DNA from: CAZWRN01 sp964446685 | Lineage (GTDB): Bacteria; Patescibacteriota; Microgenomatia; Daviesbacterales; UBA10151 | Assembly (NCBI GenBank): GCA_964446685.1 | Contig: CAYUPO010000004.1 | Location: forward strand, 1 to 64,000 | Length of the DNA stretch: 64,000 bases | Direction of reading: 5' to 3' | Shown here: positions 41,207 through 49,797 of the stretch, piece after piece | How the letters are laid out: each line of letters begins with the position of its first letter | How positions within the stretch are numbered: position 1 is the first letter of the stretch | The notes under the pieces: model-generated | Told to the model about the DNA's origin: nothing | Databases searched by the model: none | What the model saw: the letters and a program-made list of their open reading frames with translations, nothing else | Program-made: the position numbers and the translations under genes

Positions 41207-42397
41207 TTACACATCACTTAAAATTTCCACTAAAGCCGGTACAGATACCCGTGCAGATACAATACGATTGTCAGCTAATACACGTTGTGTTTTTGGCATA
41301 TCCATTAGACTAGTTCGTAAGAAATCAATACTTTTAGGATCTACGGCTTGACTTCTAAAAAAATCAAACATACTTTGCAGACCAGAACTGATAACAGTCC
41401 GCCTATATTCCGGATTTACCAAAAGTGAGGAGATTCGATTTTTTTTAGCTACCGCAAGATGGTCATATCCCCAAACTGTAGCAATATTTACAGTATCATC
41501 ATTTAACGGTGAATGTTGTATCTGGCTGACCGGAACAGCATCAATTACTTCAGCTGCAATAGCATTGCGAAGTGGGACACTTTCTCCGTACAATTCGTTC
41601 TTTCGCTGACGGTGTTCAAAGTAAGGAGAATTAAAATCTGTATCTTTCATCTCATGTGGAAAGTTAATTAAATTTTCTAACCACAAACGGGTATTATAAG
41701 AATTGACCGTCTCTGATTCATAAGTAGCCTTCTGAGAATCTACACTTCCCAAACCTTCTGTATAAAGATATCCTCCAGATACAGCTCCTAACCCAGCTAA
41801 AATGAAATTTCTTCTGGATGTATTGATAGCCATCAGTGGGTCCTCAATAGTTTCAGATCGTTCAATAACTTTTTTGGCAGATAAAAATTGGGTTATACCC
41901 CACACCGCTAGTAATCCTACAATTCCCAACTTTCTTACTTCTATCTTAGCAATCTGCTGCTTTCGATCTAATTCACCTGAGGCTCCTATTAAAAATTTTT
42001 GATTGTTTGCATCAATATCTAACTGACTAGTACCCTTAATCCATTGTTTGAATGCAATATTCCATGACAAGCTGTAACTAATAGGATCAGCAGAAACTAA
42101 GACAGTTTGATCATTTTTAGCTTTCCGCAAAGACCAATCAGCAAAATCATCCTTACTTGGCGGCTGTGACATAACAACATCAAGATCACTACGCAAAAGA
42201 TTATATTGGCTATCCATAACCAAAGCATCCAAACGATCGCCAAAAACTTTTTTTATCTCTCTATTGGTTACATCAGCCCCAGGGAAGGGTTCATTTTCTC
42301 CATGATCTGCATGGATAACCAAGACATTTTTTCCAGGAAGCTTAACCACTGGTTCATAAATACGTGAAGTTGTCGCGTGCCTATCTATATCAAACAT
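41207..42397 (-). CDS. hypothetical protein, 396 aa, with an internal twin-arginine-like segment
   Basis: Not recognised. The N-terminal ~190 residues look cytoplasmic and globular (NVLVIHADHGENEPFPGADV). There is a hydrophobic stretch (GIVGLLAVWGITQFLSA) and then INTSRRNFILAGLGAVSGG, which looks like a Tat signal (SRRNFI plus hydrophobic core) but in the middle of the protein. The C-terminal ~190 residues are mixed, with VNIATVWGYDHLAVAKKNRI. Either a membrane protein with two helices or a fusion of two proteins. It has an extended -10 leaderless promoter. Confidence 0.6.
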   Translation of the reverse strand: MFDIDRHATTSRIYEPVVKLPGKNVLVIHADHGENEPFPGADVTNREIKKVFGDRLDALVMDSQYNLLRSDLDVVMSQPPSKDDFADWSLRKAKNDQTVLVSADPISYSLSWNIAFKQWIKGTSQLDIDANNQKFLIGASGELDRKQQIAKIEVRKLGIVGLLAVWGITQFLSAKKVIERSETIEDPLMAINTSRRNFILAGLGAVSGGYLYTEGLGSVDSQKATYESETVNSYNTRLWLENLINFPHEMKDTDFNSPYFEHRQRKNELYGESVPLRNAIAAEVIDAVPVSQIQHSPLNDDTVNIATVWGYDHLAVAKKNRISSLLVNPEYRRTVISSGLQSMFDFFRSQAVDPKSIDFLRTSLMDMPKTQRVLADNRIVSARVSVPALVEILSDV

Positions 42398-42403
42398 AAT
42401 CTG

Positions 42404-42412
42404 ATTATATCA
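42404..42412 (-). promoter_or_regulatory. extended -10, leaderless
   Basis: Minus strand: TG-A-TATAAT, 6 bases (CAGATT), ATG at 42397. It lies just upstream of where the VanW-like gene ends. Confidence 0.55.
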
Positions 42413-42413
42413 T

Positions 42414-43070
42414 TTACTGTAAGACAGTTACTTTCAAATTATCGCCATCAAAGTTGAATTTAAAAGTTACTGCACTATCTTTACTGTTTAAAATATATAA
42501 ATTTTGCTTAGAACTAACCCCTACTGACCCAGGATCAGCATAAATAGCTACTCCATGTTCTTTAGGAATTTCATTGATAGCAAAAAAATCATGGTTTGTA
42601 GGAGCTACTGGATTTAAATCAGCATCCTTAGCTGCCCAGTTGATGACAGAAGCTAAGTGACAAACACCCATTCCATACAAGCGACCATCATATTTATAGC
42701 CTTCTTCACCACCAAAATGAGAATTAGATGTTAAAGCTACATTTGTATATTCTTTAGACACTAAATCATGAAAAGCAAATGTCTGCCCAGGCTGTAAAAT
42801 AAATTCATATTCAAATGGAGCACGCACAGTATCCCAGTTCACAGTCGAACCTTTTGTAACTACTCCACGCATATAGGCCATATTAAGCAATATGTTGTCT
42901 TTATAAATATCATTTAAAGGCTGATTTAATTGTCTGTGATCAAGTGAAATAGACCTTGTTCCCAGCACAACTGGTTCTACCTGCGAAGTAGCTACCGGTG
43001 CTATAACACCCACCTGTGACAAGGCTAACTGAGAAATAATAATTAATGATGAGATTGTGTTAGGTATCAT
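42414..43070 (-). CDS. VanW-like exported protein
   Basis: A 218 aa protein with an N-terminal signal (SSLIIISQLALSQVGVIAPV). The VanW core is visible: FILQPGQTFAFHDLVSKEYT, then a glycine-rich stretch leading to GMGVCHLASVINWAAKDADL with the conserved Cys, and a following Pro/His segment (APTNHDFFAINEIPKEHG). VanW-family proteins occur beside glycopeptide resistance and wall genes, but their activity is not established. Its place among YkuD and DacA genes fits an envelope role. Confidence 0.75.
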   Translation of the reverse strand: MIPNTISSLIIISQLALSQVGVIAPVATSQVEPVVLGTRSISLDHRQLNQPLNDIYKDNILLNMAYMRGVVTKGSTVNWDTVRAPFEYEFILQPGQTFAFHDLVSKEYTNVALTSNSHFGGEEGYKYDGRLYGMGVCHLASVINWAAKDADLNPVAPTNHDFFAINEIPKEHGVAIYADPGSVGVSSKQNLYILNSKDSAVTFKFNFDGDNLKVTVLQ

Positions 43071-43319
43071 ATGTTTTATGCGAAGTCACAATTTTATTTA
43101 TGACTCCACTCAAACACTATGAGACAAGAAGATTAACTTTACAGAGTATAATTATATCATACTATAGGACTATAATCAAGTTAAAGAGAGTTAATTAGTA
43201 AACCAGTGAATTAGTTAATTAGACCAATTTGAGGCTAAATTTCCCTCTCCACCCCACCATAACATCCATCTACTATCTACCAACTACCATCTACTACCTA
43301 AATTTGCTACCTTTAATAG

Positions 43320-45041
43320 ATGCTGTCCGATTCACTTAAAAGTGTTGTAAAAGGCGATATTTTATCTGATGAGGCATCACTAACTGCTTTTTCCAAAGAT
43401 GCCTCAATCTTTGCCATCAAACCTCAGGTAGTAATTGCTCCCAAAGACACTGAAGATCTTAAGTCATTGGTTAAATTCATCAATCAGGACCTCTCACAAC
43501 ACCTTTCCTTAACTCCCCGCGCCGCAGGTACTTGTATGTCTGGTGGAGCTATTAATGATTCAATTACCCTGGATATGCTTAAATACTTCAATCAGGTTTT
43601 ATATGTCGGAGATGATTACGCTATAACCCAACCAGGTGTTTTTTACCGTGATTTTGAGAAAAAAACCCTTGAAAAAGACTTACTTTTACCCTGTTACACC
43701 TCATCCAGGGAATTAAACACTGTTGGTGGGATGGTCGGAAACAATTCAGCCGGAGAAAAATCTCTCAATTACGGCCAGACTGAAAGATACACTAAGCGTC
43801 TCAAAATGGTTTGTTCAGATGGCAATGAATACGAGTTTAAGCCACTAACCAAAGAACAATTTATGGCCAAAGCCATACAGGACAACTTCGAAGGCGACCT
43901 TTACCGGAAAATCGGTAATATCATCAATGAAAATTATGATCTGATCCAGTCTCACAAACCTATCACCAGTAAAAATTCTACCGGATATGGCCTCTGGAAT
44001 GTACTCCAAAACGACCGCTTTGATCTGACCAAAGTAATTGTCGGCTCTCAGGGAACTTTGGGTATCGTTACAGAAATTGAGTTTCAGCTGGTCAAACCCA
44101 AAACTCATACCGCTATGCTGGAAATAGAACTTGAAAATCTGGACAATCTCGACCAGATAGTCCTTGAAATACTCAAATTTGCACCTGAAAGCTTTGAATG
44201 TTTTGATGACCAGACTTTGATGTATGCCACCAAATTCATCGGCGATATCCTAAAAGACTTTAAAAAAACTCCCAAATGGCTGGCTCCTTTTAAATTAATC
44301 CCTGAAATGATTGCCTCATGGACTAAAAAATTCCCTAAACTGGTTTTGATCGCCGAATTTACCGCCGAAGAAGATTCTTCTCCAATGGAACAGGTTCATC
44401 TCTGCCAAAGTGCCTTAGCTCACTTTAATATTAAAACCCGAGCAGTCAAATCAAATGACGAAGAAAAATACTGGATTATCAGACGAGACAGCTTCAATAT
44501 CTTAAGACACCATTCTGGCGGAACACTCCGAACTGCCCCATTTATTGATGACATCTGTGTCCCTCCTACCGAACTTCCAAACTTTTTGCCTAAACTGACC
44601 CAGACACTAGAGCCATACAAAGACCGGATTACCTATACCATCGCCGGGCATATTGGCAACGGCAATTTTCATATTATCCCCTTGATGGATCTGACTAAAG
44701 AAGAAGTTAGACAGGTTATTCCGGAACTTTCTCAAAAAGTTTTCCAACTGGTTAAAGAAGCCAAAGGAACAATGGCCGCAGAGCACAATGATGGACTGGT
44801 CAGAGGTTCTTATTTACCTCAAATGTATGGTGAAGATATGTTTCAACTGTTTAAAGATGTCAAAGAAGCCTTTGATCCAAATAACATCTTCAACCCACAC
44901 AAAAAGACCGACGCCACCATCGAATATGCAGCAGAACACATTGATAAAACCTATGCAGTAAAAGCGATCGAAGATTATGGAAACAAAGTAACTACACCAA
45001 TAGAGACCTCTCAACCAATCGCTACTGTCTACAAAAGCTAG
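43320..45041 (+). CDS. FAD-linked oxidoreductase (GlcD / D-lactate dehydrogenase type)
   Basis: A 573 aa flavoprotein that probably oxidises a 2-hydroxy acid such as D-lactate or glycolate. The FAD_binding_4 half contains VIAPKDTEDLKSLVKFINQ, LTPRAAGTCMSGGAIN and TVGGMVGNNSAGEKSLNYGQ; the FAD-oxidase C half has AGHIGNGNFHIIPLMDLTKE and ends PNNIFNPHKK. No iron-sulfur domain is attached. The electron acceptor is unknown; no respiratory genes are in the window. The leader from 43071 to 43319 has no other gene. Confidence 0.88.
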   Translation: MLSDSLKSVVKGDILSDEASLTAFSKDASIFAIKPQVVIAPKDTEDLKSLVKFINQDLSQHLSLTPRAAGTCMSGGAINDSITLDMLKYFNQVLYVGDDYAITQPGVFYRDFEKKTLEKDLLLPCYTSSRELNTVGGMVGNNSAGEKSLNYGQTERYTKRLKMVCSDGNEYEFKPLTKEQFMAKAIQDNFEGDLYRKIGNIINENYDLIQSHKPITSKNSTGYGLWNVLQNDRFDLTKVIVGSQGTLGIVTEIEFQLVKPKTHTAMLEIELENLDNLDQIVLEILKFAPESFECFDDQTLMYATKFIGDILKDFKKTPKWLAPFKLIPEMIASWTKKFPKLVLIAEFTAEEDSSPMEQVHLCQSALAHFNIKTRAVKSNDEEKYWIIRRDSFNILRHHSGGTLRTAPFIDDICVPPTELPNFLPKLTQTLEPYKDRITYTIAGHIGNGNFHIIPLMDLTKEEVRQVIPELSQKVFQLVKEAKGTMAAEHNDGLVRGSYLPQMYGEDMFQLFKDVKEAFDPNNIFNPHKKTDATIEYAAEHIDKTYAVKAIEDYGNKVTTPIETSQPIATVYKS

Positions 45042-45394
45042 ATGTGGATTGAAACAGGTTTATCTCCATATTTATTCTTTTTTGAATCACCTGGTTTAAA
45101 ACATAAATAAATAAAAACAAATAAATTAACTATTGGGATAACTGCTAAAAGGGTAAGCCAGGCAGATTTTCCTAAATCATGCCATCTTTTTGAATATATT
45201 GTTATATAGAAAACAATTATTAATAACCCAAAAAAGTATCTACTAAATTGAAAAAAAAGATCGGTAAAATCAGAGTTAGGATATTGAGTATAAAAATTCT
45301 TTAAGAACTTTGCAACCGAATATAAAAAAATAGTACTTATAATCCAACTAAGAGCAAAACTGCTTCTATTTATTCTTCCGGAAAAAAGTTTCAT
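45038..45394 (-). CDS. DUF805 membrane protein
   Basis: A 118 aa membrane protein of the DUF805 family: the N-terminal FSGRINRSSFALSWII, three to four helices, and the family motif KRWHDLGKSAWLTLLAVIPI followed by CFKPGDSKKNKYGD. The function of the family is unknown. Its start overlaps the stop of the upstream aldolase gene by 4 bases, so they share an mRNA. It converges with the FAD oxidase gene with a 4-base overlap. Confidence 0.85.
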   Translation of the reverse strand: MKLFSGRINRSSFALSWIISTIFLYSVAKFLKNFYTQYPNSDFTDLFFQFSRYFFGLLIIVFYITIYSKRWHDLGKSAWLTLLAVIPIVNLFVFIYLCFKPGDSKKNKYGDKPVSIHI

Positions 45395-46233
45395 TTATTA
45401 CAACAAATATCAGAGATAACTTTAAATCTTTCAGGTAAAGTTTCTTTGAGGAATTTTTCTTTTTCTGCTCCCTGCATAGTGCAGACTTCCTGCCAAAGAG
45501 CTCGTCCGGCCAAAAATCCCACAGCTCCTCTGGAAACAGCTTCTTCCAGTTGCACTTTGAAGTGATCAAAACTATCTCCCCTGGTCAGTAAAATCCAGGG
45601 TATACCATCCTCCTGTAATACAGCACTGATGGTGCGGCAGGCGACAGCTGATCCGGGATATTCCATTTTATAAACATCAGGTTTGATCCCTCTTTTGATA
45701 AACATCTTTAGAGACTCAATCACAATTTTTTCTCTCTCTTCCAGTGTAATATCATGATCAGACTCATACGTCACAATTTCTAAAAATAATGGATAATCTC
45801 TGGATTTACATTCTTCTACAACTGTTCTGGCTGTCTCCAATTGTTGTTCAGCAGTTTTAAGAAAAGGATTGAAAAAAAGTAATATTTTGGCTCCACCTGC
45901 TCCCCAATCCATCAACTTGGGCACTCCATATTCTAGTTTAGTCAGGCGTTCTCCGCCCTGATCTTCATAACCGGTTTTTTCAACTGGAAGCAAAAATGGT
46001 TTGGTTTTTTCAGTATAAGCCGGAAGTCCGTAATCAGGATCAATTAAAACACCACTCATTTGTGGTTTGACGGCATTGATAATCTCTCTTTTCAGATCAA
46101 TTGCCTGTTGGTCAGTCACCGCATCGCCATTTGATGGATTCATCAGCTTTTTAAAGCTACCACGATGATCCAAAGCTAACATCAAAAACTTTCCGTCTTT
46201 TAGAAATGGCGCTAAATCAGGCATTAAAACCAT
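45391..46233 (-). CDS. LacD/DeoC-type class I aldolase (tagatose 1,6-bisphosphate aldolase-like)
   Basis: A 280 aa TIM-barrel aldolase. Conserved parts are FLMLALDHRGSFKKL at the N-terminus, GVLIDPDYGLPA, and the Schiff-base Lys region PDVYKMEYPGSAVACRTIS, followed by PWILLTRGDSFDHFKVQLEE and GAVGFLAGRALWQE. The specificity could be tagatose bisphosphate, a sulfosugar phosphate or another ketose phosphate. The ATG at 46233 is chosen because further upstream the frame runs toward a dispersed structured repeat. With the sugar kinase and transketolase genes it belongs to a carbohydrate block. Confidence 0.8.
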   Translation of the reverse strand: MVLMPDLAPFLKDGKFLMLALDHRGSFKKLMNPSNGDAVTDQQAIDLKREIINAVKPQMSGVLIDPDYGLPAYTEKTKPFLLPVEKTGYEDQGGERLTKLEYGVPKLMDWGAGGAKILLFFNPFLKTAEQQLETARTVVEECKSRDYPLFLEIVTYESDHDITLEEREKIVIESLKMFIKRGIKPDVYKMEYPGSAVACRTISAVLQEDGIPWILLTRGDSFDHFKVQLEEAVSRGAVGFLAGRALWQEVCTMQGAEKEKFLKETLPERFKVISDICCNK

Positions 46234-46312
46234 TGTTGCACAACTCAATTCCAGCTGTCCAGTAGAAATCCTGCATAGCCTAAATCTATAAATTATCATT
46301 TAGTTTCATTTT

Positions 46313-46471
46313 GCATTGAAACGAAGGGCGTTAAGAAAAAATTACGGAGAGCAAGAGGGGGACGTCCGCATACTTGCGGAGGGGGCAGACTTTCCCCCCT
46401 TAAACGGAGTAATTTTTTTAGCCCGACTTTCCTGCAAAATTGTTTTTGGTACTTTTCCAAAAAAGTACAAG
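46313..46471. repeat. structured dispersed element, copy 2
   Basis: Same orientation as the copy at 6329-6482: TTGCATTGAAAC at the start, the GGGGGA...TTTCCCCCC region, and an identical terminal GTACTTTT-cc-AAAAAAGTAC hairpin. The central hairpin is CCGCA-tact-TGCGG instead of CCGGC-ttt-GCCGG, and the outer helix is GGGC/GCCC instead of GCGC/GCGC. Confidence 0.7.
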
Positions 46472-46482
46472 AAAAAAATAAA

Positions 46483-46512
46483 GTGACAAGTTGATTGATC
46501 AAAGTTTATAAT
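46483..46512 (+). promoter_or_regulatory. leaderless promoter of the second Nudix gene
   Basis: GTGACA (46483-46488), 18 bases, TATAAT (46507-46512), 7 bases, ATG at 46520. It begins directly after the structured element. Confidence 0.55.
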
Positions 46513-46519
46513 AGCCTCT

Positions 46520-47089
46520 ATGCAGAAAGATAAACCAACTAAATTCCCCCCAACCGCCAAAAAAGTATTTGATGGCATCCTTTATGACGTCTATCAATGG
46601 CCCCAGGAACTTTACGATGGAACAACCTCAACCTATGAAAGAATCAACCGTCAGGACACAATCAGTGTTTTGGGAGTGACAGAAGACAATAAAATACTTC
46701 TGATTGAGGAAGAACAGCCTCACCGTCCTAAAAGTATCAGCCTGGTTGCCGGAAAAGTTGATCCAGGAGAAACCCCGGAACTAGCAGCTGAAAGAGAGCT
46801 ACTGGAAGAAACAGGCTACAAAGCAGCAAGGATGGAAAAATGGTTTACTTATCATCCTGATTTAAATATCGACTGGACAGTTTTTGTATATCTGGCAAAA
46901 GGATTAAAGAAAATAGCAGATCAAAAATTAGAGGGCGGAGAAAAAATCACTCCAAAGCTGTATACCTTTGATGAATTCATCGAATTTGCTTCATCAGATC
47001 AATTTAATGCGCTGCAAATCAAAGTCAGGGTACTGGAAGCAAAACTTGATCCGAAAAAAATGACAGAGCTAAAGGAGTTATTAACTTAA
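46520..47089 (+). CDS. Nudix hydrolase, ADP-ribose pyrophosphatase-like
   Basis: A 189 aa Nudix protein. The Nudix box AGKVDPGETPELAAERELLEETG is complete, and the upstream SVLGVTEDNKILLIEEEQPH plus the N-terminal beta-region fit ADP-ribose/sugar-nucleotide pyrophosphatases. The C-terminal helix region is also as in that subfamily. Specificity is not provable from sequence. It converges on the sugar kinase gene with a 4-base overlap. Confidence 0.85.
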   Translation: MQKDKPTKFPPTAKKVFDGILYDVYQWPQELYDGTTSTYERINRQDTISVLGVTEDNKILLIEEEQPHRPKSISLVAGKVDPGETPELAAERELLEETGYKAARMEKWFTYHPDLNIDWTVFVYLAKGLKKIADQKLEGGEKITPKLYTFDEFIEFASSDQFNALQIKVRVLEAKLDPKKMTELKELLT

Positions 47090-48078
47090 AACTCTACTGC
47101 AGAAATCTTCTTATTTTCATTTAGTCTTTCCTGTAGTTTATTTTTGCTTAACAATCCTTTTTGCGGACCTACCTGTTCCACAACTGATGCACTATTAGCA
47201 GCTCCCCAACGCATAGCATCAGGTAAAGCTTCACCATTTAATAATCCGGCAACTGTCGCTGTTGCAAAAGCATCCCCAGCTCCTGTCATCTCAACCAGCT
47301 TAGCTGGAAAAATATCCAGTTTCCAGTAAGTCTCACCGTCATAACCATAAGATCCTTGTTTACCATCTGTTATCACTACTTTTTTAGCTCCCAGATTGAG
47401 TAACCCAGTCAGCAATTTTTTTACAGACAACTTTTCGCTTTTTTCATGTCCCAGAAAATGTCTGGCTTCCTGAACATTCATAATCAAAAATTCACACAGA
47501 GACAACAATCGGCTTTGTTTCTTAGCTCCCTGTTTGATCTGAAAAGTACCAGGTTGATAAGCCAGTTTGGCTCCTGAGCGCTCCAGATAATTTATCAGCT
47601 GCTCTATCACATTTGATTCCACATAAGATGATGACATTGATGTCAGGTAAACCCATTTAGCTTTTTCCAGATCCGGCAAATGAAATTTCCAAGGCTGATG
47701 ATGAACCAATATAGTTCGCTCTCCTTTAAAACTGAGAATTATATTGTGATTTGAAGGCAGATTGGATACTTCTATCACATATCTGGTATCAACCCCCTCT
47801 TTCTTAAACTTCTGTCTGATCCGGAGATCATCTTCCTCATCATCTTTATTTCCTGAATGAGTATAAATAGCAGTTTTTAATCCCAGCCTGGCACTTCCAA
47901 CAGCATTATTGGCAGCATTTCCAGCAACCATCGATTCACCACTTTCTACCGGAACCTTAGCGCCAAAAGGCAATGCCAGTAAGATAGTATTCCCATTTTT
48001 ACTGGAAAGTATCTCCGCTTCATTTAAGGGAATTACTGTATCAATTACTGTGTCGCCAATAGAGATTAAATCAAACAT
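47086..48078 (-). CDS. PfkB-family carbohydrate kinase
   Basis: A 330 aa ribokinase-fold sugar kinase. N-terminal ISIGDTVIDTVIPL and VAGNAANNAVGSARLGLKTA mark the substrate side; the C-terminal signature VEMTGAGDAFATATVAGLLN contains the catalytic Asp. The sugar cannot be deduced (ribose, fructose or a nucleoside). It is the last gene of a three-gene run with the CxxC membrane protein (17 bases upstream) and the DsbA-like protein. Confidence 0.88.
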   Translation of the reverse strand: MFDLISIGDTVIDTVIPLNEAEILSSKNGNTILLALPFGAKVPVESGESMVAGNAANNAVGSARLGLKTAIYTHSGNKDDEEDDLRIRQKFKKEGVDTRYVIEVSNLPSNHNIILSFKGERTILVHHQPWKFHLPDLEKAKWVYLTSMSSSYVESNVIEQLINYLERSGAKLAYQPGTFQIKQGAKKQSRLLSLCEFLIMNVQEARHFLGHEKSEKLSVKKLLTGLLNLGAKKVVITDGKQGSYGYDGETYWKLDIFPAKLVEMTGAGDAFATATVAGLLNGEALPDAMRWGAANSASVVEQVGPQKGLLSKNKLQERLNENKKISAVEF

Positions 48079-48095
48079 AGATATTAAAACCGGAT

Positions 48096-48602
48096 TTATT
48101 TAGCAATTACACAGGCTGTCACACTTTGCTTTAACAATACGAAAAATGAAAACAGAAGCAGTCCAATAGCTAAAACAGAAACTTCAGCACCTTTAAATGG
48201 CAGATACCCCACACTACCCGACATACCTAAAAGGCCGAGTAACGGCAATCCACACGAAGCACAACCACCACCAGCCGTACCAAACAAAGTCCCCAGGCCA
48301 AATGCCCAGTGACTGGATCTTTTAGCAAAACTATACCGGATTCTTTTATAAGACAACATTAGATTGGCTCCTGTCAGAAGTCCGATGATAATCAAAATCA
48401 GCAAACTACTCAGACTCATGGCTGTAGTCAGTCCCTGAATCAGAGCTAAGCTTATTTCAAATTTATAACTAACAGGGAAATCACCAAAATAAGCCTGATT
48501 AATTAAAGAGTAGTTAGTAAAGTAAACGTTTAAAAGAATATAAAAAGCGGCAATTGCCACAGTTCCAATCAGAAATTTTCGGGTCAGGACAGATAAGAGC
48601 AT
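48096..48602 (-). CDS. four-helix membrane protein with a CASCG motif
   Basis: Not recognised as a named family. The 168 aa protein has four hydrophobic segments; between the third and fourth is GTAGGGCASCGLPLLGLLG, a Cys-x-x-Cys at a membrane boundary. It begins 3 bases after the stop of the DsbA-like gene, so the two are almost certainly co-expressed. By analogy with DsbB or VKOR it could recycle the thioredoxin-like partner, but there is no sequence similarity to those and only one Cys pair. Confidence 0.6.
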   Translation of the reverse strand: MLLSVLTRKFLIGTVAIAAFYILLNVYFTNYSLINQAYFGDFPVSYKFEISLALIQGLTTAMSLSSLLILIIIGLLTGANLMLSYKRIRYSFAKRSSHWAFGLGTLFGTAGGGCASCGLPLLGLLGMSGSVGYLPFKGAEVSVLAIGLLLFSFFVLLKQSVTACVIAK

Positions 48603-48605
48603 AGT

Positions 48606-49433
48606 TTATTTCAACTGCTGGTCGATTACTGCCTGAAAAGCGCTATATGGTTGTGCACCAACCAGCCGTGTACCTTCTATTGTACCAGATGCATCAGACT
48701 TTCCGATAAAGAATGTTGGAGTTCCATCTGCTCCGGCAGTTCCAGCATCAGCCAGATCTTTTGCTACCTCTGCTTTGGATTTATCACTATCAAGACAGGT
48801 CTTAAAATTTGCAGAGTTCAGACCCAGTGTTCCTGCCATAGTGTAAAGTTTCTCAACTGACAAACCTGTTCCATTTGAAGTAGTCTGTTTAAACATTTCA
48901 TCATGCATTTTGTAATAAGCTTCGTCTCCGCCCTGTTCTCTGGCACAATTGGCAGCAATCGCTTCTTTTGTCGCCATTGGATCATGGAAAGAAAGAGGCA
49001 GATCCCGGAAAACTACTTTTAACTTTCCGGTATCAATATAATTAGTTTTTAACTGAGGATAAGTCTGATCGAAATATCTTTTACAAAAAGGACATTCATA
49101 ATCTGAAAATTCGACCATTGTAATAGGAGCATTTTTATCACCTAATACAGCATCATCATCAATTGAAACTTTTACCGGACCAGTTTGTTCAGGAGCTGCC
49201 GGTGCAGCGGGCGCTGAAGATGGAGTTACAGCCGCTGGTGCATCTGCTACCTTCTTTGCTGTTAATCCTTTTACTTCCAAAACTCCGCCTGACAGTAATA
49301 TTGAAAGCGCAATAATACAGCTACCAATAATTATTGAAGCAGGTACTGAAATAATTGAGTGAGGATGTGGCGGTGGTGGAGGGGGAGCCATTCTTTTTTC
49401 TGTTACTACTTCTTTTTCTTCTCTTCGATTCAT
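48606..49433 (-). CDS. DsbA/BdbD-like thioredoxin-fold protein, membrane-anchored
   Basis: A 275 aa extracytoplasmic disulfide oxidoreductase. A short cytoplasmic tail with an unusual Pro-His run is followed by one helix (IIIGSCIIALSILLSGGVLE), an Ala/Pro linker, and a thioredoxin fold starting about residue 90 with FSDYECPFCKRYFDQTYP (active-site CPFC), a helical insertion (CAREQGGDEAYYKMHDEMF) and the cis-Pro strand GTPTFFIGK. It should introduce or shuffle disulfides in exported proteins. A promoter lies at 49444-49472. Confidence 0.9.
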   Translation of the reverse strand: MNRREEKEVVTEKRMAPPPPPPHPHSIISVPASIIIGSCIIALSILLSGGVLEVKGLTAKKVADAPAAVTPSSAPAAPAAPEQTGPVKVSIDDDAVLGDKNAPITMVEFSDYECPFCKRYFDQTYPQLKTNYIDTGKLKVVFRDLPLSFHDPMATKEAIAANCAREQGGDEAYYKMHDEMFKQTTSNGTGLSVEKLYTMAGTLGLNSANFKTCLDSDKSKAEVAKDLADAGTAGADGTPTFFIGKSDASGTIEGTRLVGAQPYSAFQAVIDQQLK

Positions 49434-49443
49434 GAGTGGAGAT

Positions 49444-49472
49444 AGTGTACAAGATGAAAACTAATCTGTAAA
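49444..49472 (-). promoter_or_regulatory. promoter of the DsbA-like operon
   Basis: Minus strand: TTTACA (49467-49472), 17 bases, TACACT (49444-49449), then 10 bases to the ATG at 49433. It drives the DsbA-like, CxxC and PfkB genes. Confidence 0.55.
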
Positions 49473-49491
49473 GTCGTGAAAAGGATTCATT

Positions 49492-49545
49492 ATCATATAA
49501 AATATTCTGTAGCTAGCTACAGAATTACCCTGTTTATGATAAGAA
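49492..49545. repeat. 22-bp perfect palindrome in a longer hairpin
   Basis: ATTCTGTAGCT-AGCTACAGAAT (49504-49525) with outer TTATCATA/TATGATAA arms. It sits between the DsbA-like promoter and the small gene upstream, so it could be a terminator-like or protein-binding site. Confidence 0.6.
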
Positions 49546-49560
49546 AAAATTCTGATTTTT

Positions 49561-49689
49561 TCATTTCCCGCGTGTAGTAAATAAAATTAACCGCAAAGCG
49601 TTCACAAAAAGAGCCACCACATAAGATCCGGCCTGAACAAAAAACAGAAATACCCCATTTAAAATAGTATCAAAGACGCATCCGCACAT
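49561..49689 (-). CDS. possible small membrane protein, 42 aa
   Basis: A short open frame starting MCGCVFDTILNGVFLFFVQA and ending FTTRGK. One long hydrophobic helix follows an N-terminal Cys-Gly-Cys, with a basic tail, as in many real small membrane proteins. No Shine-Dalgarno is seen. The remainder of the 49434-49797 gap is a palindrome (49504-49525) and an inverted repeat of CTAATTTCTA / TTAGAAATTAG (49692-49800). Coding status rests on composition only. Confidence 0.4.
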   Translation of the reverse strand: MCGCVFDTILNGVFLFFVQAGSYVVALFVNALRLILFTTRGK

Positions 49690-49797
49690 ACAAAAAATTT
49701 CTAAGTACTAATTTCTAATGTCTAAACAATGTCCAAAACTAAATGTCTAACTGTTTAGTCATTGGGATTTGTTTAGAGTACTTAGAAATTAGATTAA

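Noticed and set aside
46296..46578. Two short minus-strand frames over the structured element
   Set aside because: They read through a repeat with paired base changes and the start of the Nudix gene; no codon signature and different content in the other copy of the element.
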